This document shows, piece by piece, positions 1 to 8,164 of a stretch of 64,000 nt of DNA. Source of the DNA: Methylomonas subterranea (lineage in GTDB: Bacteria; Pseudomonadota; Gammaproteobacteria; Methylococcales; Methylomonadaceae); assembly GCF_024505185.1 (NCBI RefSeq), contig NZ_JANIBJ010000010.1, positions 1 through 64,000 of the forward strand, read 5' to 3'. How positions within the stretch are numbered: the stretch's first letter is position 1; the number at the start of each line of letters is the position of its first letter. A program made the translations under genes and the position numbers. Under the pieces are notes generated by a model. It did not search any database and was not told the DNA's origin. It was given only the letters and a program-made list of their open reading frames with translations.

Positions 1-47
1 TTAAGTTAAATCCTTATTCTCAAAATATTAAGTTAAAAGCTAAGGCT

Positions 48-122
48 GTAGGCTGGGTAGAGCAACTCGAAACCCAACAAAAAATCGTCAAGCTGGGTTT
101 CATTTCACTCAACCCAACCTAC
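48..122. repeat. Dispersed inverted repeat (GTAGG..GGG type)
   Basis: Positions 48-62 and 108-122 are imperfect inverted copies (13 of 15 bases pair), and inside them a second pair (69-78 with 92-101) can also fold, giving a long cruciform. The consensus GTAGGYTGGG is typical of dispersed palindromes in proteobacteria. At the very edge the 10-mer TTAAGTTAAA occurs at 1-10 and again at 28-37, so a short direct repeat may continue out of the window. No coding capacity is seen. Confidence 0.5.
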
Positions 123-141
123 AAAGCTTGTCGTAACTCAA

Positions 142-334
142 CCAGGTTTTCTCCTGGCAGATTTGTCTTTAGATACTTTCTTTTGGCAACGCACAAATTC
201 GTCAGGAGCGAATTTGAACAGCCAAAGGCTGGCCCGAAGGGTGAAAGCCAAGGATGGCTTTCATAGCAGAAAGTATCTCGCTTGTCGGTGCGAGAACCGA
301 CTTCAAAACAGCCCGTCGTCATGACGAGACAAAT
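142..334. repeat. Large multi-hairpin structured element
   Basis: This stretch folds almost completely by perfect stems. ATTTGTC (161-167) pairs with GACAAAT (328-334); AGATACTTTC (171-180) pairs with GAAAGTATCT (269-278). Within the latter sit three perfect hairpins: 194-201 with 209-216 (8 bp), 219-223 with 227-231 (5 bp), 242-250 with 255-263 (9 bp). Between the two closing stems lie 284-289 with 296-301 (6 bp) and a 12-base palindrome at 316-327. A further hairpin (142-146 with 153-157) precedes the whole. A 67-codon frame crosses the element but is better explained as a by-product. It may be a mobile non-coding repeat or a structured RNA; the orientation is unknown. Its right arm touches the stop codon of the next gene. 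Confidence 0.6.
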
Positions 335-534
335 TATTCAGCCTTTTCCCAAGCCCTCTGCGCCTGTTCCGACAAAGTTTCCACCGACTCCCCAATCCAA
401 AGCTGCGTTTGCCACTCGGTATAATCAAACTTATCGCGTTTTATCAACATAATAAAGCGCTCGGCATCGACCATCCCAAGCGACGAAAATATGGATTCAA
501 AGCCGCTGCTAATAATTTCACTATCTGTTCTCAT
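334..534 (-). CDS. Small antitoxin-like protein paired with a PIN toxin
   Basis: A 66-residue acidic protein of a family found next to PIN-domain toxin genes; the stretch ending in 'FDYTEWQ' is the part I recognise. No DNA-binding fold can be read from the sequence. It lies directly downstream of the PIN gene. If the frameshift in that gene is repaired, the toxin stop and this start overlap as ATGA (531-534), so the two would be translated together. The toxin-first order is the reverse of most type II modules. Its own stop codon touches the closing arm of the folded repeat at 328-334. The role as antitoxin is inferred from the context alone. Confidence 0.6.
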   Translation of the reverse strand: MRTDSEIISSGFESIFSSLGMVDAERFIMLIKRDKFDYTEWQTQLWIGESVETLSEQAQRAWEKAE

Positions 535-576
535 GAATCGACCTCTTCCTGTATAAACGTCAAAGGATTAACCACT

Positions 577-972
577 TTAAGTCCGGCGAGTTTGCAAGCA
601 ACTCTTTAATTGTTTATCTGTCGTTACAAAATAATCCGCTTCAACTGAAATGGCGCATGCATAATGCAAGGCATCTTTTGCATGCAATCCAAGAGATTGA
701 TAATGTTTGGCTTTGTCAATAATCTCTGCTGAAGCGGAAACTAAAAGGCTGGCATTAGCCTTCCATTTTCTGATTTCGCGTTTATGGTTGGGATACGGGT
801 TTTGATCGTTTTCGAATTGCAAAATATAAGACCAAATCAACCGATATTTGCCATTTAAAATATTTTCCTGAATATAAAGTTTTGCCTGGGTCTCCAGGAA
901 AATGTTGGCATGCGATTGATCATCGTAAGGTCGATTAAAACAGCAGTTATCCAGATATACCAACATCATCAA
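577..972 (-). CDS. PIN-domain toxin-like nuclease, C-terminus frameshifted
   Basis: A PIN-domain protein of 131 codons, probably a ribonuclease toxin of the VapC type. Acidic residues expected to bind metal are present in 'YLDNCC', 'QFEND', 'KDALH' and 'TTDK'. Three ATGs stand at the start; the third (966) best fits the family. After 'TDKQLK' the frame runs into an unrelated tail and stops at 577. One frame over, the same DNA continues with the usual family ending 'GLKVVNPLTF' and stops at 531, overlapping the next gene's ATG. So a single-base insertion or two-base deletion lies at about 590-605. The core domain is whole and the protein could still be active; it may equally be a decaying gene or a sequencing error. 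Confidence 0.65.
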   Translation of the reverse strand: MMMLVYLDNCCFNRPYDDQSHANIFLETQAKLYIQENILNGKYRLIWSYILQFENDQNPYPNHKREIRKWKANASLLVSASAEIIDKAKHYQSLGLHAKDALHYACAISVEADYFVTTDKQLKSCLQTRRT

Positions 973-990
973 CTCACAGTTTTGTGTCGC

Positions 991-3600
991 CTAATTCAAC
1001 CGCTCCTTCACCCACTCCGGCACTGCCTGTAACGCGGCAGCCAAATTGGTGGGATCATTCCCGCCGGCCTGCGCCATATCCGGCCGGCCGCCGCCTTTGC
1101 CGCCGACTTGAGTGGCAACGAAATTCACCAGTTCGCCGGCCTTGACCCTATCCATGGTGTCCTTGGAAACGCTGGCGATCAGGCTGACTTTATCGCCGCT
1201 GACCACCGCCAGCACCAAGGCCGCCGTGCCGAGTTTGTTTTTGAGTTGATCAGCCAAATCGCGCAGGGCTTTGGGGTCGACATCATCCAGCTTCACGGCC
1301 AACACTTTGACGCCGTTAACATCTACGGCTTGACCGGTCATTTCATCGCCGGCCGAACTGGCCAGCTTGGCTTGCAATTTTTCCAGCTCTTTTTCCAACG
1401 TGCGGTTTTTTTCCAGCAATTGCTGGACTTTATCGGCGGCTTTATCCGGCGAGGTTTTCAACAGGCCGGCTATGCTTTGCAGGGATTTCTCGTGCTGAAG
1501 TATCCAGTCCAGCGCGGCTTTGCCGGTGACGGCTTCCAGCCGGCGCACACCCGCCGCCACCCCTGTTTCGCCGACGATTTTGAACAAGCCGATGTCGCCT
1601 GCCCGGTCCACGTGAGTACCGCCGCACAACTCGGTGGAAAATTCGCCAATTTTCAGCACTCTCACTTCGTCGCCGTATTTTTCGCCGAATAGTGCCATAG
1701 CGCCGGCCTTCATGGCATCTTCCTTGGCCATCACTTCGGCTGCCACCGGGTTGTTCAAGCGAATTTGTGCGTTGACCATGTCTTCAATGATGGCGATTTC
1801 CGCCGCCGTCATCGGCTCGAAATGCGAGAAGTCGAAACGCAAGCGCTCGGCATTGACTTGCGAACCCTTCTGCGCCACATGCTCGCCCAGCGTGGTGCGC
1901 AAGGCCGCGTGCAACAAGTGAGTGGCGGAATGGTTGCGTTCGGTGGCTTTGCGGGTTTCCGCGTCGACGCTGACTTCGCAGGCCTGACCACTGACTAGCG
2001 TGCCCTGCAACACTTTGCCTTTATGCAGAAACAGTTTGCCGCCTTGTTTTTGGGTGTCGTGCACTTCAAACACCGCGCCGCCGCATTCGATCAGACCGGT
2101 ATCGCCGACCTGACCGCCGGACTCGGCGTAAAACGGGGTTTGATCCAGAATCACCACCCCTTCGTCGCCGGCTTCCAGACTTTCCACAGGCTGACCTTTT
2201 TTATACAAGCCGATGATTTCCACCGAACCATTCAAGGTGTAATAGCCGGTGAATTCGGTGTCGCTGTCGTGTTTGATGTCCTGATCGTAATCGGCCGCGA
2301 AGCTGCCGCCGGCACGGGCACGGTCGCGCTGGGCGCTCATTTCCACTTCGAAACCGTGGTGGTCGACGCTGAGATTGTGTTCGCGGGCGAAATCGGCGGT
2401 CAAATCCACCGGAAAGCCGTAGGTATCGTACAACTGAAACACCACGTCGCCGGGTATCACGTGGCCGTCCAGTTTGGCTACGCAGGCTTCCAGAATTTTC
2501 ATGCCTTGTTCCAGGGTTTCGGCGAAACGCTCTTCTTCCTTTTTCAATACCCGCTCGACTTGTTCCTGGGCCTTGGCCAGTTCCGGATAGGCTGTACCCA
2601 TCTCGGCCACCAATGGCGCCACCAACTGGTAGAAGAACACTTCCCGGATGCCCAAACGGTAACCGTGGCGAATGGCGCGACGAATGATGCGGCGCAACAC
2701 ATAGCCACGGCCTTCATTGGACGGCAATACGCCGTCCGCCACCATAAAGGCACAGGAACGAATATGGTCGGCGATCACCCGCAAGGAGCTGTTGTTTAAA
2801 TCGCTGGTGCCCGCCAATTTGGCGGCCATTTTCAGCAGGCTTTGGAACAAATCGATTTCGTAGTTGCTATGCACACCCTGCAACACGGCGGCAATCCGTT
2901 CCAAGCCCATGCCGGTATCCACAGATGGCGCCGGCAGCGGCGTCAGGTTGCCATCCTTGTCGCGGTCGTATTGCATAAACACCAGATTCCAGACTTCGAT
3001 ATAACGGTCGCCGTCTTCATCCGGGCTGCCTGGAGGGCCACCGGCAACATGTTCGCCGTGGTCGTAAAAAATCTCGGTGCAAGGGCCGCAGGGACCGACA
3101 TCGCCCATCGACCAGAAATTATCCTTGGCACCGATGCGGGAAAAACGGGCCGGGTCGATTTTGACGTCTTCCAGCCAGATGGCTTCGGCCTCCGAGTCTT
3201 CATTGAATACCGTCACCCACAGCCGCTCGGCCGGTATGCCGAGTTCCTTGGTCAAAAAGTCCCAGGCGTAATGAATGGCTTCTTTTTTGAAATAATCGCC
3301 GAAACTGAAGTTGCCCAACATTTCGAAGAAGGTATGGTGGCGGGCCGTGTAACCGACATTTTCCAGGTCGTTATGCTTGCCGCCGGCCCGCACGCAGCGT
3401 TGACTGGTGGCGGCGCGTGTAAAATCGAGCTTTTCGCGACCTAAAAACACATCCTTGAATTGCACCATGCCGGCGTTGGTGAACAGCAAGGTAGGATCGT
3501 TGCCCGGCACTAAAGAGCTGGAAGGACGCACGGCATGGCCGTGTTGGCGGAAAAATTCCAAAAAGGCGGCCCGCAATTCGGCGCTGGTCATTTTTTTCAT
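991..3600 (-). CDS. alaS: Alanyl-tRNA synthetase
   Basis: AlaRS charges tRNA-Ala in the cytoplasm and removes mischarged Ser and Gly. The 869-residue length is normal. The N-terminal class II catalytic domain begins with '[10 protein letters not shown]', then come the tRNA-recognition part, the editing domain with the zinc-binding motif '[12 protein letters not shown]' and '[13 protein letters not shown]', and the C-terminal DHHA1 part rich in glycine ('[15 protein letters not shown]'). Two in-frame ATGs are possible at the start (3600 and 3591). In many gammaproteobacteria alaS follows recA and recX directly; here toxin-antitoxin genes sit in between, and the VapC-like gene stops only 25 bases upstream. 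Confidence 0.98.
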   Translation of the reverse strand: MKKMTSAELRAAFLEFFRQHGHAVRPSSSLVPGNDPTLLFTNAGMVQFKDVFLGREKLDFTRAATSQRCVRAGGKHNDLENVGYTARHHTFFEMLGNFSFGDYFKKEAIHYAWDFLTKELGIPAERLWVTVFNEDSEAEAIWLEDVKIDPARFSRIGAKDNFWSMGDVGPCGPCTEIFYDHGEHVAGGPPGSPDEDGDRYIEVWNLVFMQYDRDKDGNLTPLPAPSVDTGMGLERIAAVLQGVHSNYEIDLFQSLLKMAAKLAGTSDLNNSSLRVIADHIRSCAFMVADGVLPSNEGRGYVLRRIIRRAIRHGYRLGIREVFFYQLVAPLVAEMGTAYPELAKAQEQVERVLKKEEERFAETLEQGMKILEACVAKLDGHVIPGDVVFQLYDTYGFPVDLTADFAREHNLSVDHHGFEVEMSAQRDRARAGGSFAADYDQDIKHDSDTEFTGYYTLNGSVEIIGLYKKGQPVESLEAGDEGVVILDQTPFYAESGGQVGDTGLIECGGAVFEVHDTQKQGGKLFLHKGKVLQGTLVSGQACEVSVDAETRKATERNHSATHLLHAALRTTLGEHVAQKGSQVNAERLRFDFSHFEPMTAAEIAIIEDMVNAQIRLNNPVAAEVMAKEDAMKAGAMALFGEKYGDEVRVLKIGEFSTELCGGTHVDRAGDIGLFKIVGETGVAAGVRRLEAVTGKAALDWILQHEKSLQSIAGLLKTSPDKAADKVQQLLEKNRTLEKELEKLQAKLASSAGDEMTGQAVDVNGVKVLAVKLDDVDPKALRDLADQLKNKLGTAALVLAVVSGDKVSLIASVSKDTMDRVKAGELVNFVATQVGGKGGGRPDMAQAGGNDPTNLAAALQAVPEWVKERLN

Positions 3601-3625
3601 GGTGGTTATGTCGGTTGATTTAATT

Positions 3626-4027
3626 TCAATAATCGCGGCCGATCAGCCGGCCTTGTAATTCAAGATAAGTCGGAAACACCTTATCAAAACTCAATAGTTG
3701 CGCATCCTCAATTAACGCGGTGGCAATAATCAAACGATCTTGCGGATCTTTATGCTGCTCTGGCAAAGCCACGGCCAAACTGGCGATTTGCGGGGTAACC
3801 GGCAAGAATTTGACACATTCGGAGTCAATCACATCTTCAAGCCATTCCGCGAATTCGCAGCCCAAATCGATTCGGCCATGCCGAACCAGCCACGCCATCT
3901 CGAAAACGGAAATGGTAGAAACCGCTACTTCATCGGCCTGTTCAATTAAATCGACAATACCGGACGACAAACGCCCCGGTATCTGATTAATCCACCAATG
4001 CCAAATATGTGTATCCAATACGATCAA
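3626..4027 (-). CDS. VapC-like PIN-domain toxin
   Basis: A 133-residue PIN-domain protein, probably the RNase toxin of a type II system. Putative metal-binding acids are in 'LDTHIW' near residue 5, 'FEMAWL' near 43, 'PQDRLI' near 96 and 'SFDKVF' near 114, which is a complete set. Its start overlaps the stop of the upstream antitoxin-like gene by four bases (ATGA, 4024-4027), the usual arrangement for translational coupling. The stop lies just before alaS, so read-through could join them. The target RNA cannot be predicted from sequence. Confidence 0.85.
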   Translation of the reverse strand: MIVLDTHIWHWWINQIPGRLSSGIVDLIEQADEVAVSTISVFEMAWLVRHGRIDLGCEFAEWLEDVIDSECVKFLPVTPQIASLAVALPEQHKDPQDRLIIATALIEDAQLLSFDKVFPTYLELQGRLIGRDY

Positions 4028-4284
4028 TCGGTCAATCCCCAGTCTTCGGCGGACAGCGTGTTGATGACGTCGCCCTGCTCTTTCACTCGACCCGCGAATT
4101 GCGCGGGTGGCCTGCGTTTTCTGATCGGCGTAGCGAGTTGATCTTCATCCAGCAATGACACCGTAACTAGGATGCGGTGGTGTTGCAAATGTTTCGGAAT
4201 AACAATTGCTTCCGGTGCATCGTCATACACTTGCCTAAATTGCGAAGTCGACGGCATAAGTTCATTTGAAAAATGAGCAGTCAT
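4024..4284 (-). CDS. Antitoxin-like partner of the VapC-like toxin
   Basis: An 86-residue protein directly upstream of, and overlapping, the PIN toxin gene. The segment 'DAPEAIVIPKHLQHHRI' is typical of a family of small proteins coded before PIN toxins, in which a short beta-rich N-terminal part is followed by a flexible tail that would wrap the toxin. I see no classical helix-turn-helix or AbrB signature. Function is inferred from the position, the size and the ATGA overlap. Confidence 0.75.
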   Translation of the reverse strand: MTAHFSNELMPSTSQFRQVYDDAPEAIVIPKHLQHHRILVTVSLLDEDQLATPIRKRRPPAQFAGRVKEQGDVINTLSAEDWGLTD

Positions 4285-4315
4285 TTTACTTATCTCGTTG
4301 GTTGGTATTTTTTGT

Positions 4316-4549
4316 TCAACGCCTACGGACTTCGCTTTCCTCCGAATACGCTTCGCTATTCGGAGCTACGAGTTCTATTTTGCACAACTGATTTAAAGCT
4401 TCGCCAATAATCTCAAACTGGCGCTCCACGGCAGAACGTAATAAACGATCCGATCTATAGTCCGCAACCGTTTTACCGGCAACAAATTCCAGAATCGCTT
4501 CAGCAGCGAAATGGGCATCCCAGAGAAAGACTCGAGGATCACGCTGCAT
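4316..4549 (-). pseudogene. HEPN-domain (DUF86) toxin gene, truncated by a hairpin repeat
   Basis: The frame from 'MQRDPRVFLWDAHFAAEAIL' to 'RSAVERQFEIIGEALNQL' is the first half of a HEPN/DUF86 (HepT-like) RNase toxin. The family then continues with a helix holding the catalytic R-x4-6-H motif. Here the frame instead runs into the repeat at 4340-4377 and ends in the peptide 'ELVAPNSEAYSEE', with no catalytic motif; 77 codons remain of about 110. The missing part is not found downstream in any frame, since the next antitoxin-like gene begins there. The start at 4549 overlaps the end of the nucleotidyltransferase gene by 11 bases, the normal MntA-HepT layout. It is most likely non-functional. 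Confidence 0.75.
4340..4377. repeat. Hairpin repeat, copy 1
   Basis: CTCCGAATA (4340-4348), an 8-base loop, then TATTCGGAG (4357-4365) form a perfect 9-bp hairpin followed by GCTACGAGTTCTA. The same 38 bases, with two differences, recur at 4902-4939 in the same orientation. This copy sits inside the HEPN gene and replaces its 3' half. Confidence 0.8.
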
Positions 4550-4850
4550 AAACCAACTCGCGACTTTGTTCGATACTGGCGAGCAAATAAGGGTTTTGCA
4601 ACGCGGCAGTTTCCGCCAAATCCACATGTCGGCCAATCAGTTGCTCCAACTCTTGCTGTAGTGCAAAAAACACCTGTAACGAAGACCTCTGACCGTCTTC
4701 AGCAAATTCGACCAAAAAGTCTGCGTCGCTATATTCCAAATCGAAGTCAACGGCACGCGCAGCCGAACCGAATACCTCCAGACGCTTCACCCGATAGTGT
4801 CTGCATAGGTCGACAATTGCGGATTTATTTTGCTGAATTAACGGGTGCAT
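4539..4850 (-). CDS. MntA-like nucleotidyltransferase antitoxin
   Basis: A minimal nucleotidyltransferase of 103 residues from the ATG at 4850 ('MHPLIQQNK'). The signature 'VFGSAARA' followed by 'YSDADFLV' gives the GS and D-x-D residues of the nucleotidyltransferase fold. In MntA-HepT systems this protein AMPylates a tyrosine on the HEPN toxin and so silences it. A longer frame to 4994 exists, but its extra N-terminus is the translated hairpin repeat at 4902-4939 and is very unlikely to be used. Its partner toxin is truncated, so the antitoxin is now an orphan. Confidence 0.8.
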   Translation of the reverse strand: MHPLIQQNKSAIVDLCRHYRVKRLEVFGSAARAVDFDLEYSDADFLVEFAEDGQRSSLQVFFALQQELEQLIGRHVDLAETAALQNPYLLASIEQSRELVYAA

Positions 4851-4901
4851 GGTTAATTTTTGGCCTTGATTTATTTGAGCAGGACTTAGGCTTAAAAACT
4901 T

Positions 4902-4939
4902 CTCCGAATATGCTTCGCTATTCGGAGCTACAAGTTCTA
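4902..4939. repeat. Hairpin repeat, copy 2
   Basis: Second copy of the element at 4340-4377: CTCCGAATA (4902-4910), loop TGCTTCGC, TATTCGGAG (4919-4927), then GCTACAAGTTCTA. It lies just upstream of the nucleotidyltransferase gene, so the two copies frame this gene and the remaining half of the HEPN gene as direct repeats about 560 bases apart. Confidence 0.8.
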
Positions 4940-4994
4940 CAAATGTACGGAGTAGCCGATTAGATGCCGACGCAAGCAAGCGTATCTGCCACAA

Positions 4995-5251
4995 TTAACG
5001 CCCAACCAATTTGTCATATTCCGCATGGCTACCTATCCAAACCCACAAAAAACCATCCGGCACTTGAACCGCCAGGGCACGATAGCCAATACCAATTCGA
5101 GCCGACCATACCTTACCCGCTTTTTTAAACTGCAATGAAGGATGACTTGGATCGGTTTTTACAATTCAAAATTTTTGTCAGCCAAACGTTGGATTTCAAT
5201 TGGCAATTGGTCGTAACTCTTCCAAAACGCCGATGATGCATGATGCTTCAA
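4995..5251 (-). pseudogene. RelE/ParE-type toxin gene with a frameshift
   Basis: Reading leftwards from the TTG at 5251 gives 'KHHASSAFWKSYDQLP' and then 'LADKNFEL', a RelE/ParE-like toxin start, followed at once by a stop. Adding one base near 5161-5165 restores the frame: it then reads 'KTDPSHPSLQFKKAGKVW' and later 'GFLWVWIGSHAEYDKLVG', and ends at 4995. This is the full family pattern at the normal length of about 85 residues. The gene overlaps the end of the upstream antitoxin gene by four bases. A one-base deletion has therefore inactivated the toxin, unless it is a sequencing error. Confidence 0.75.
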
Positions 5252-5460
5252 AGCTCGCGTGCCTTGCCTGACTGATACTCAGTTAACGCATTGTTGATTA
5301 AAACATCCAGCTTGCCTTCCGACTCATCCGTTTCGATCTTTTGATCCCAACGTCTTTGCTCGAACTCAACAAACCAATCACGTAACTTTGCAAATGCTGC
5401 GTTATCCAACGCCGCAATACGTTGTTCCAACAGTTCCACTTCATTTAAGGTATTAGCCAT
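5248..5460 (-). CDS. Antitoxin-like partner of the broken RelE-type toxin
   Basis: A 70-residue protein starting at the ATG at 5460, with AGGTG six bases before it (an upstream GTG at 5466 is the alternative). It has an N-terminal helical stretch ('EVELLEQRIAALDNAAFAKL') and a charged middle ('VEFEQRRWDQKIETDESEG'), like small antitoxins coded before RelE/ParE toxins. It overlaps the stop of recX when the longer start is used, so it is likely transcribed with recA and recX. With the toxin broken it would be an orphan antitoxin. Confidence 0.7.
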   Translation of the reverse strand: MANTLNEVELLEQRIAALDNAAFAKLRDWFVEFEQRRWDQKIETDESEGKLDVLINNALTEYQSGKAREL

Positions 5461-5462
5461 AA

Positions 5463-5954
5463 TCACCTCACGAATTTAATCTTCAACTCCGCAAACAAGC
5501 GTTTGATCATCTCGCCACTAAACCCGCGTTGTTGCAGGAAACGGCTGCGCTTCAGCCACTCGTTTTGCGTTAAAGCTGTTTCCTCACCATATTTGTTGTA
5601 GTACACATCCATCAGCAAATTCTGCCAACCGCCCTGCTCGTCGGCTTGTTCATCCAAATCAGTTTCGTTGATGCCGCGTTGTTGCAACTCGTATTTTATC
5701 CGTGCCGGACCGTAGCCGCCGGCAATCCGCTGCCGGATGTAAGATTCCGCGTAACGCGCTTCGCTTTGCCAGTTTTGCGCGGCCATATCGGCGATAACCG
5801 GCTCTACTTCATGGCGCTCAAATCCGCGCAGCGCCAGCTTATCCAGCAATTCCTTTCGGCTATGCTCGCGTCTGGCTAATAAACGCAGACAAGTCGCTTC
5901 GATTTGTTGCCGGCGCTCAGTCGCCGTCGACAAACTCGACGTCTGCTTCCGCAT
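5463..5954 (-). CDS. recX: Regulatory protein RecX
   Basis: RecX binds RecA filaments and limits recombinase activity. The 163 residues from the ATG at 5954 hold the three-helix repeats of the family ('[21 protein letters not shown]', '[28 protein letters not shown]', '[19 protein letters not shown]'). The chosen start lies inside the last codons of recA, and a longer frame reaches 5990; a TTG just after the recA stop is another option. Co-transcription with recA is the rule for this gene. Downstream follow toxin-antitoxin genes rather than alaS. Confidence 0.93.
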   Translation of the reverse strand: MRKQTSSLSTATERRQQIEATCLRLLARREHSRKELLDKLALRGFERHEVEPVIADMAAQNWQSEARYAESYIRQRIAGGYGPARIKYELQQRGINETDLDEQADEQGGWQNLLMDVYYNKYGEETALTQNEWLKRSRFLQQRGFSGEMIKRLFAELKIKFVR

Positions 5955-6972
5955 CGGGCGCGACCGGCGGCAATGTTGCCAACTTGGCAAAGGCTTTTTC
6001 GCGGATGGCTTTTTCCAGGTCGGCGGCCTTGTCCGGATTGTCCTTTAGAAACTGCTTGGCGTTGTCCTTGCCCTGACCGATTTTGTCGTTGTTGTAGCTG
6101 TACCAGGAACCGGATTTTTGCACAAAGCCGAATTCCACCCCCAAATCCACCAGTTCGCCGAAGAAGGACACCCCTTCGCCGTACAGAATCTCGAAATCGG
6201 CCTGTTTGAACGGCGGCGCGACTTTGTTTTTAACGACTTTGACGCGGGTTTCGTTGCCTATCACCTCATCGCCTTTTTTGATGGCGCCGATACGGCGAAT
6301 ATCCAGCCTAACCGAGGCATAAAACTTCAGCGCATTACCGCCGGTGGTGGTTTCCGGGTTGCCGAACATCACACCGATTTTCATCCGCAATTGGTTGATG
6401 AAAATTACCAATGTGTTGGAACGCTTGATATTGGCGGTGAGTTTGCGCAAGGCTTGCGACATCAGTCGCGCTTGCAGGCCCATGTGCGAGTCGCCCATGT
6501 CGCCTTCGATTTCGGCTTTCGGCGTCAGTGCCGCTACCGAGTCCACCACCACGATGTCCACCGCGCCGGAACGTACCAGCATGTCGGTGATTTCCAGTGC
6601 CTGTTCGCCGGTATCCGGCTGCGACACCAGCAAATCGTCGATGTTGACGCCGATTTTTTCCGCATAAACCGGATCCAAGGCATGCTCGGCATCCACAAAC
6701 GCCGCCGTGCCACCGAGTTTTTGCATTTGGGCAATGGTTTGCAGCGTTAAAGTGGTTTTACCGGAAGATTCCGGCCCGTAAATTTCAATGATGCGCCCAC
6801 GCGGCAAGCCGCCCACGCCCAGGGCAATGTCCAACGAAAGCGAGCCGGTGGAAACGACCTCGATATCGCGGGATGCGGCGACATCGCCCATGCGCATTAC
6901 CGAGCCCTTGCCGAACTGTTTTTCGATCTGCATCAAGGCAGCGCCCAAAGCCTTTTTCTTGTTCTCGTCCAT
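5917..6972 (-). CDS. recA: Recombinase RecA
   Basis: RecA forms filaments on single-stranded DNA, drives strand exchange and triggers LexA cleavage. The 351-residue protein has Walker A 'GPESSGKTT' near residue 68, Walker B 'VVVDSVAAL' near 140, the L1/L2 loops ('[20 protein letters not shown]', '[19 protein letters not shown]') and the acidic tail '[12 protein letters not shown]'. I chose the ATG at 6972 because GGGG stands six bases before it; an in-frame GTG at 6984 is less likely. I looked for a CTG-N10-CAG LexA box in the 100 bases upstream and found no convincing one. Confidence 0.98.
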   Translation of the reverse strand: MDENKKKALGAALMQIEKQFGKGSVMRMGDVAASRDIEVVSTGSLSLDIALGVGGLPRGRIIEIYGPESSGKTTLTLQTIAQMQKLGGTAAFVDAEHALDPVYAEKIGVNIDDLLVSQPDTGEQALEITDMLVRSGAVDIVVVDSVAALTPKAEIEGDMGDSHMGLQARLMSQALRKLTANIKRSNTLVIFINQLRMKIGVMFGNPETTTGGNALKFYASVRLDIRRIGAIKKGDEVIGNETRVKVVKNKVAPPFKQADFEILYGEGVSFFGELVDLGVEFGFVQKSGSWYSYNNDKIGQGKDNAKQFLKDNPDKAADLEKAIREKAFAKLATLPPVAPDAEADVEFVDGD

Positions 6973-7079
6973 TTTGATCCCCACACAATCCGCGACTGAT
7001 TAAAGCCGTGCATTATCACACAGATAGCCGCCCGTGAAACAGTATCCATGCGCCGCCGCCGCCGCTGATTCGCTGAATT

Positions 7080-7592
7080 TCACTCGCTGTCGACGATTTC
7101 CAGGCAACGTTGAAAAGTGCCGCGTACGATGAACAAGGTCATCACTATCGGATACAACAAATAGTGGTCCGGCATGGCCAGACCGACCAGCACCCCCACG
7201 GCCAAGGCACAGGTATCGAAACGCGACAAATATTGCTGCAAATAACGCAAGGCATCCCGCGATTCGCTGTCGAAACGGGGCGCTTTGTTGATGAAGGCCA
7301 GCAACATCCAGCCACTCAACAAGGCGTAATAGATGGGAAACACATGAAACATCGGCGAACCCTTGCTGAACATAGGTTCCCAGTAGCCGTACCAAGCCCA
7401 CAAAACGCCGCAGGAAAAGCCGTCCTGCCAGACATAGCTCGGCAGCTTTTTGCCGCAACCGCCCAACAGGAACAGTCCGGCCAGACAGGCACCGGCCAAC
7501 CAAACCGGTTCGTCATTCAGAAAAGGCAAATACAGACTCTGGGTTTGCACCAGCGTCGTCAAGACGATACAGAAAACGATGAAAATTGGCAT
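7080..7592 (-). CDS. Inner-membrane protein of unknown function
   Basis: A 170-residue protein with about four or five hydrophobic segments: residues 1-20, 29-46, 84-104 and 130-160 are clearly membrane-like. A glycine/cysteine pair 'LGGCGKKLP' follows the second one. I do not recognise the family. It lies alone between recA and the SRPBCC-domain gene on the same strand, 31 bases downstream of the latter. There is no signature to suggest a substrate. Confidence 0.7.
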   Translation of the reverse strand: MPIFIVFCIVLTTLVQTQSLYLPFLNDEPVWLAGACLAGLFLLGGCGKKLPSYVWQDGFSCGVLWAWYGYWEPMFSKGSPMFHVFPIYYALLSGWMLLAFINKAPRFDSESRDALRYLQQYLSRFDTCALAVGVLVGLAMPDHYLLYPIVMTLFIVRGTFQRCLEIVDSE

Positions 7593-7623
7593 GAGCTAGA
7601 CCGGTTTGGACAAAAGCCTTAAT

Positions 7624-8094
7624 TTACACGTCCACGCCCCATTTAGCATCTAAACAGGCTTGCCGGGTATCGAAAATTTCTTGCAGTTTTTTTCGTATCA
7701 GCAGACTGTGCATCATCCGCCCGAACCAGCCATACGGCATCGCATAAAACACAATGTCTTCCATGACGATATGCCCCTGCCGTTGGGACAGACGCACTTC
7801 GTGGCTCCAGAACTTAAACGGACCGACCGCTTGTTGGTAGACGAAACGATGCGGTTCCTCGCAGTGGCTGATTTCGGACAGCCAGGGCATGGGCCAGCCG
7901 AACACGGCTTGCATGCGGTAAGCGATCATCAAGCCGGCGTGGATTTTTGCCGGGACTCTTGAAGTGATTTCTACAGTGAAAAAGTCCGGCGTTATCTGAT
8001 TCAGGTATTGCGGCGACGAGAAAAAATCCCAGGCTTCCGGCAACGTAAGATTCAATGCCTGTCGACGATAAAGTTGATAAAGATTCATGCGCAT
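7624..8094 (-). CDS. SRPBCC-fold ligand-binding protein
   Basis: A 156-residue protein resembling the START/Bet v1-like (SRPBCC) cyclase/dehydrase family, with the pattern 'LPEAWDFFSSPQYLNQITPDF' at the N-terminus and 'WSHEVRLSQRQGHIVMEDIVFYAMPYG' in the middle. Such proteins bind hydrophobic ligands in a cavity between a long C-terminal helix and a beta-sheet. It has no signal peptide and is probably cytoplasmic. The ligand is unknown. Its length and start (ATG at 8094 or 8088) fit the family. Confidence 0.8.
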   Translation of the reverse strand: MRMNLYQLYRRQALNLTLPEAWDFFSSPQYLNQITPDFFTVEITSRVPAKIHAGLMIAYRMQAVFGWPMPWLSEISHCEEPHRFVYQQAVGPFKFWSHEVRLSQRQGHIVMEDIVFYAMPYGWFGRMMHSLLIRKKLQEIFDTRQACLDAKWGVDV

Positions 8095-8164
8095 TCACCC
8101 GGAACAGACGGATTCTCCATGCACTCAATCTACCGTAAAAAATGATTTTTACCCGTCGTTGCGC

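Noticed and set aside
119-322. 67-codon open frame on the - strand
   Set aside because: It falls within the multi-hairpin element; the stems explain the sequence better than a protein, and no ribosome site was seen.
6973-7079. LexA box before recA
   Set aside because: A CTGT followed eight bases later by a non-matching half site is present, but no acceptable CTG-N10-CAG.
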